The notes under the pieces are model-generated. The model had not been told where the DNA came from. It made no database searches and saw only the letters and a program-made list of their open reading frames with translations. Below, piece by piece: positions 62,901 to 64,000 of a stretch of 64,000 bases of DNA (position 1 is its first letter; each line of letters starts with the position of its first letter). Location of the stretch: NCBI RefSeq assembly GCF_029948125.1, contig NZ_JASAMB010000015.1, forward strand, positions 62,001 to 126,000, read 5' to 3'. The translations under genes and the position numbers were made by a program. The DNA comes from Catellatospora sp. KI3. Its GTDB lineage: Bacteria > Actinomycetota > Actinomycetes > Mycobacteriales > Micromonosporaceae.

Positions 62901-63273
62901 CCGCACCCGAGTTGTTGATGTCGAAGAAGTCACCGTTGACCGCGGCGACGGGCCGGGTGCCGTGCGAGGTCGCGGCGGCGGCCATGGCGCGGACCGTGTC
63001 GTCGGCGGCGACCGTACCGGGGCTCAGGTAGTCGACGGTGGCGCCTTTGCCGAGGTCGACGCTGAGCGTGTCGGTGCGCAGCCAGGCGGTGCCGTCCACG
63101 GTGTCGGTCGAGGTCAGCGTGATGCCGGGGGCGACCGGCCGGGTGCGCTGTGCCGTCTGCAGCGCGGGCGGCGGATCGGCCGCGGCCGCCGGGGCCGTCA
63201 GCGGCACCAGGGTGGCGGCGGCCAGCGCGCCGACCAGCGCGACGCGCGGCAGGAGTCGAGGGGCGTGAGACAT
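59974..63273 (-). CDS. large secreted phosphodiester glycosidase / metallophosphoesterase
   Basis: A 1099-residue exported protein. After a signal peptide (about 1-32) comes a phosphodiester glycosidase (NAGPA, uncovering-enzyme-like) domain at about 50-400, with VNGDFFDIN and NIDGGGSSTLL. A beta-rich region follows (about 400-620), then a carbohydrate-binding-like domain (FGMWIHGGGKGEWPALEF, about 640-740), a calcineurin-type phosphoesterase (about 760-990; MSDSQFV, DGDFVDE, PGNHEIMG, QHVPP, GAHVGTFH), and a C-terminal Ig-like domain. NAGPA domains cleave a phosphodiester-linked sugar. The two modules could act on the same cell-envelope phosphoglycan. The phosphoesterase first motif has Gln in place of the usual His. 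Confidence 0.85.
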   Translation of the reverse strand: MSHAPRLLPRVALVGALAAATLVPLTAPAAAADPPPALQTAQRTRPVAPGITLTSTDTVDGTAWLRTDTLSVDLGKGATVDYLSPGTVAADDTVRAMAAAATSHGTRPVAAVNGDFFDINNSGAALGVGVESGTLVQSPTEGWHNAVGFSAEGLGRLLQVYFEGSAGWPGGSVPLTQLNNRVAPGGVGLFTARWGAYPRQRAVDGATDVAEVLLTDGVVSAVSPSAGTGTLPQGSTVLLGREGGAAALRQLAVGDRVTVSYRPRSSDGGPLHAAVGGNFLLVKDGVPQTFDDNAAAARTAIGFDRAGTRMFLLTVDGKQVNSAGVGLTQWARMVADAGAYTALNIDGGGSSTLLARRPGEEGLTLENSPSDGAERAVANGLALYAPKGSGTLRGYWVAPDADPAAAPGADQVTLARPDRVFPGLTRRLTAHGYDETYGPAPGAPLWLSDRPLVGWPGADGVFHALFPGTARVTARRGAAVGATEVTVLQPLDRVTPTVARLGLSGTATTGGFGIVGADRQGFTAPIEPADVKLDYDRSLFAVAPGPSGTFTVSPQVATGAGLITATVSGHRTTVAVTVGLTDVPVASFDDAAQWTFSQARASGSLSAVPGRTGTGLKLSYDFTQSTATRAAYANPPAQFTVDGQPQAFGMWIHGGGKGEWPALEFYDGLGQAKVLRGDFVTWTGWRYVEMPVPAGIAYPLRLRRFYVVETKAAAQYTGEVIVDDLVAKVPPSVVAPPEPRVQDPVIAGYGAVAAADWRFAVMSDSQFVARAPDSDIVANARRTLREIRAARPDLLIIDGDFVDEASAADIAFAKQVLDEEIGDSVPYYYVPGNHEIMGGPIANFQAVFGATRRVFDHRGTRFVTLDTSPLTIRGAGFDQYGMLKSALDSAAADPAVDSVVVVQHVPPRDPTPALASQLNDRKEAELLQRWLAGFRAESGKGAAFIGAHVGTFHASRVDGVPYFVNGNSGKNPSTAADDGGFTGWSLWGVTGQQLSVQVNPHVDALAITAPTSLARGATAEVAATLTQPGGRAVPVAYPVSLRWSGGPGLHIGPRLLARPWDVASFDPATGELTALRPGTAALSVTVNGVTAAADVTVTG

Positions 63274-63350
63274 AGAAGGCAGTACACCCGCCTTCGGCGA
63301 ACATTTTCAAGACCTTCAGCGTGTATGAAGGGAATCTTCTTGGTGACCCC

Positions 63351-63800
63351 TCAGCGGCGGATCAGGTGCCCGTTGATCGCGACCACGTCGGCGGCGAACT
63401 GCGGCAGCTCCACCACCTGCACCCCCGCCGCCGTCAGCAGCTCCACGCCCTCGCAGTCGGCCAGCAGCAGCGGCTCGCGCAGCGCGAAGTAGACGCGCGG
63501 GATGCCCGCGCGCAGGATCAGCCGCGTACACGGCAACGGACGCGACGCCCGCACCGAGCACGGCTCCAGCGTGGAGTAGATCGCCGCGTCGGTCAGATCC
63601 ACCCCGGCCAGCTTGGCCAGGGCCGACTCCTCGGCGTGGACGCTCGGGTCGGTCTCGCGGGAGTAGCCGTACGCCAACTGACGGCCATGGGCGTCGACGA
63701 CCACGGCACCGACGTTGAACGCGTCCGGGACCGAGGGGCAGCGCCGCGACCACTCGACCGCATGCCGCATGTGGGCCAGGTCCAGCTCCGTCCCGATCAT
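63351..63800 (-). CDS. cytidine/deoxycytidylate-type deaminase
   Basis: A 149-residue zinc deaminase. The active site reads HAEESALAK (zinc His and catalytic Glu) at about residues 55-63 and EPCSVRASRPLPC near 79-91, with the usual PCxx(x)C spacing widened to eight residues between the cysteines, resembling RibD/dCMP-type and related deaminases. The N-terminus MRHAVEWSRRCPSVPDAFNVGAVVVD is typical of the RibD N-terminal domain, but the reductase half is absent. Its start overlaps the stop of the truncated upstream gene (ATGA), so they form an operon. Substrate unknown. Confidence 0.82.
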   Translation of the reverse strand: MIGTELDLAHMRHAVEWSRRCPSVPDAFNVGAVVVDAHGRQLAYGYSRETDPSVHAEESALAKLAGVDLTDAAIYSTLEPCSVRASRPLPCTRLILRAGIPRVYFALREPLLLADCEGVELLTAAGVQVVELPQFAADVVAINGHLIRR

Positions 63801-64000
63801 GCCTGCGCTTCGTCCGTGCGCAGGGCGCCGTCCGGGCCGACTTCATACCCGGCGGCCGCGCCGTCCGCCCGCGGGGCAGCGTCGGTCAGCAGATAGCGGA
63901 GGTACGCGCAGTCGCCGTGGCGACCCGCCTCGGCCAGCCGCATACGGCGGCCCGGCCCGAACGGGAAGGACGCGTCGCCGACGAAGCGCGGCGCCCTGCT
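63797..64000 (-). CDS. C-terminal end of a gene cut by the window edge
   Basis: The last 67 codons of a gene whose start lies beyond 64000. The translation ends ...FPFGPGRRMRLAEAGRHGDCAYLRYLLTDAAPRADG..., with a stop overlapping the deaminase ATG. I do not recognise the family from this part. The tight coupling suggests it shares a pathway with the deaminase. Confidence 0.6.
   Translation of the reverse strand, partial: SRAPRFVGDASFPFGPGRRMRLAEAGRHGDCAYLRYLLTDAAPRADGAAAGYEVGPDGALRTDEAQA

Overview
The window is chromosomal DNA from a very GC-rich actinomycete, most likely a member of the Micromonosporaceae (Micromonospora/Catellatospora-like). This rests on extreme third-position GC, several apparently leaderless starts directly behind TANNNT -10 boxes, actinobacterial families (DUF309, Eis-type GNAT, SARP, roadblock/LC7 sets, WYL regulators), and an element with the core GTTAAGAAGGG..CCCTTC that I associate with that family. 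The taxon is an inference. I noticed no rRNA, tRNA, prophage, transposase or CRISPR array.

Layout. 1-9.4 kb: the 3' end of an alpha-oxoamine synthase gene, small conserved genes, two acyltransferase genes (one fused to a GT2 glycosyltransferase) that look like exopolysaccharide or cell-envelope modification, a repeat-rich non-coding stretch (7.1-7.96 kb), an alpha/beta hydrolase and an orotate phosphoribosyltransferase homologue. 9.9-17 kb: a small-molecule kinase, membrane and secreted proteins, an ADP-ribosylglycohydrolase, and a WYL regulator divergent from a DHA2 exporter across a near-perfect inverted repeat. 17-24 kb: the five-gene STM4015-STM4011 operon (leucine-rich repeat protein, ATP-grasp protein, sulfatase-like hydrolase, two radical SAM proteins) facing a DUF6745 gene pair. 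24-35 kb: MFS transporter, kinase, DUF3626, an unrecognised protein, a secreted M4 protease with a P-domain, an Eis-like acetyltransferase and an AAA ATPase with a 38-bp perfect palindrome at its 5' end.

35.1-48.2 kb is a compact type II (aromatic) polyketide cluster. A ten-gene minus-strand operon runs aromatase/cyclase, acyl-CoA ligase, ABM monooxygenase, ACP, fused AccD-AccA, AccB, AccC, FAD monooxygenase, PF04199 cyclase, SnoaL-like protein. It is divergent from SARP regulator, KS-alpha, KS-beta. The cluster carries its own acetyl-CoA carboxylase for malonyl-CoA supply. No ketoreductase, KSIII, acyltransferase or phosphopantetheinyl transferase is visible here. A Tat-exported multicopper oxidase gene follows and may or may not belong.

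50.4-64 kb: a translationally coupled operon of three roadblock/LC7 proteins and a DUF4388-like protein, a secreted GH87-type alpha-1,3-glucanase, a GH3 lipoprotein, a kinase, a DUF899 protein, a phytanoyl-CoA dioxygenase-like oxygenase, a very large secreted phosphodiester-glycosidase/phosphoesterase, a deaminase and a truncated gene at the edge. Three dispersed repeat families occupy the gene ends and intergenic gaps.
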